Below are positions 63,025-64,000 of a stretch of DNA of 64,000 nt, piece after piece; position 1 is the first letter of the stretch, and each line of letters starts with the position of its first letter. The DNA comes from Hemicordylus capensis. Lineage: Eukaryota > Chordata > Lepidosauria > Squamata > Cordylidae. The position numbers and the translations under genes are program-made. The DNA lies in NCBI RefSeq assembly GCF_027244095.1, contig NC_069669.1, positions 22,781,501-22,845,500 of the forward strand, written 5' to 3'. The notes beneath the pieces were generated by a model. That model made no database searches. It worked only from the letters and a program-made list of their open reading frames with translations, and was not told the origin of the DNA.

Positions 63025-64000
63025 TGTTACTGCTAAGATTAAATGGTCAAAACCATCCCTGGCATCTTGAAAGCACTTTATGCAAACAATGCACACTCTT
63101 ACTGTCTGGCACTGTGTCACGCCTGAAATGGTTTCCGTTCAATGGCCGTGCAGATTTTTGTGTAAGACAGAAAAGTTAAAAATAGCAAAAACTCGAGGAC
63201 ATCGGATGGTCTGCACAAATCCCCTTTTAGATGTCGCTGAACGTCTAGTTTGCATTTGGCTTGGTCAACATCCAAAATGTCTGTAGATAAACAGAGTTTC
63301 TCCGTAAATATTAGGCTTGTCCACACAGTCCTCAACTGGTTAGGAAGAATGCCCAGCCAGGTAGGACAGCCGCACAATCTGAACATCAAGGAGGAGGAGG
63401 CGAGAGTGATGGTGCGAAAGGCGGGAGCTGGTCAGGAGGCTTCTCGAATGGGAGGGAGCGCACAGGGGAAGGGCGTGCCCATCTGGCCCAGCTCCTGCCT
63501 CCCACGCGAAGGATCGGAGGGACGAGAGGCGATGGGCAAGCAAGGGCTGGCGAGTGAGCTGAGCCCCCACTTGTGGATCGTGGCCTGCCCCGAGCCCCCC
63601 CTGCCCCACGCATGCGCTCCTTGCTCCAAATCCCCCCAAGCCGCTTCCCCTCCACCTCAAGGCGGGCTTTCCAGAGGGTGCCGGGGAGGGTCCCACTGAT
63701 GGCAATGCAGCTGCACAGAGGGCGGCAGCCACAGTCCCGGCAGGCAGGCAGCCCTGGGCCTGAAGCCAGCGAGGCAGAGAGTTCCAACGGCAAGCCTCTG
63801 GGGAGAGGGGGGAAGACCACTCCTGACAGGCACCCACTGAGAAGTTCTCCAGACTGCAATGCGAAGTTGCAGGAAAGGGTGTGGCCCCCTCTGTGCTGGC
63901 TTGGAACAGAGGCTGCTGTTTCCAGCACACAGGCGGCCTTTGTTTGGGAGATTTTTGAGCAAACAGTTTTGTCGCCATGTGACCGCCCTGAAAGGAAGGC
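63025..64000. other. Unannotated DNA
   Basis: No recognised exon or repeat. The last 600 bases are GC-rich with long open frames on the minus strand but no domain I know. Confidence 0.4.

Overview
The window is animal genomic DNA, most likely from a squamate reptile (lizard or snake). The reasons are one intron-split vertebrate receptor gene in a dense bed of reptile-type repeats: CR1 LINE 3' ends, L2-like and BovB LINE remnants, tRNA-derived SINEs of the kinds common in squamates, a Tc1/mariner element and many hAT-like palindromic MITEs. No prokaryotic or plasmid features are visible. Species cannot be fixed from the sequence alone.

The one gene I can name firmly is GPRC5B (orphan class C GPCR, RAIG2) on the + strand. 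A GC-rich, CpG-dense block at about 30.0-32.0 kb looks like its promoter and untranslated first exon (possible donor after 30837). The coding sequence lies in three exons: 39820-40837 (signal peptide, seven membrane segments, most of the tail), 47345-47457 and 49389-49433 (last 14 residues and stop). Splice sites and phases agree and give a 391-residue protein. The 3' UTR follows 49433, with AATAAA candidates at 49826, 50271 and 50461.

Downstream, the minus strand carries two phase-compatible candidate coding exons (57630-57475, then 55616-55432, with AATAAA just beyond). They look like the C-terminal end of a gene convergent to GPRC5B. In mammals the convergent neighbour is IQCK, and the first exon resembles the human IQCK C-terminus as I remember it. 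A third minus-strand ORF at 63019-62879 is weaker.

From 1 to 30 kb I see no convincing gene. It holds repeats, three GC-rich islets (10.2-11.0, 18.3-18.7, 21.1-21.75 kb) and a CTCF-like site. The most abundant repeat, about 25 copies, is a composite SINE: its 5' part resembles the internal promoter region of 5S rRNA and its next part is a tRNA-like module with A- and B-box-like motifs. Other items of note are a 778-bp Tc1 element with two 263-bp terminal inverted repeats and TA duplications, a 393-bp hAT element with a perfect 8-bp duplication, several nested insertions, five long foldback palindromes and a U2 snRNA fragment.
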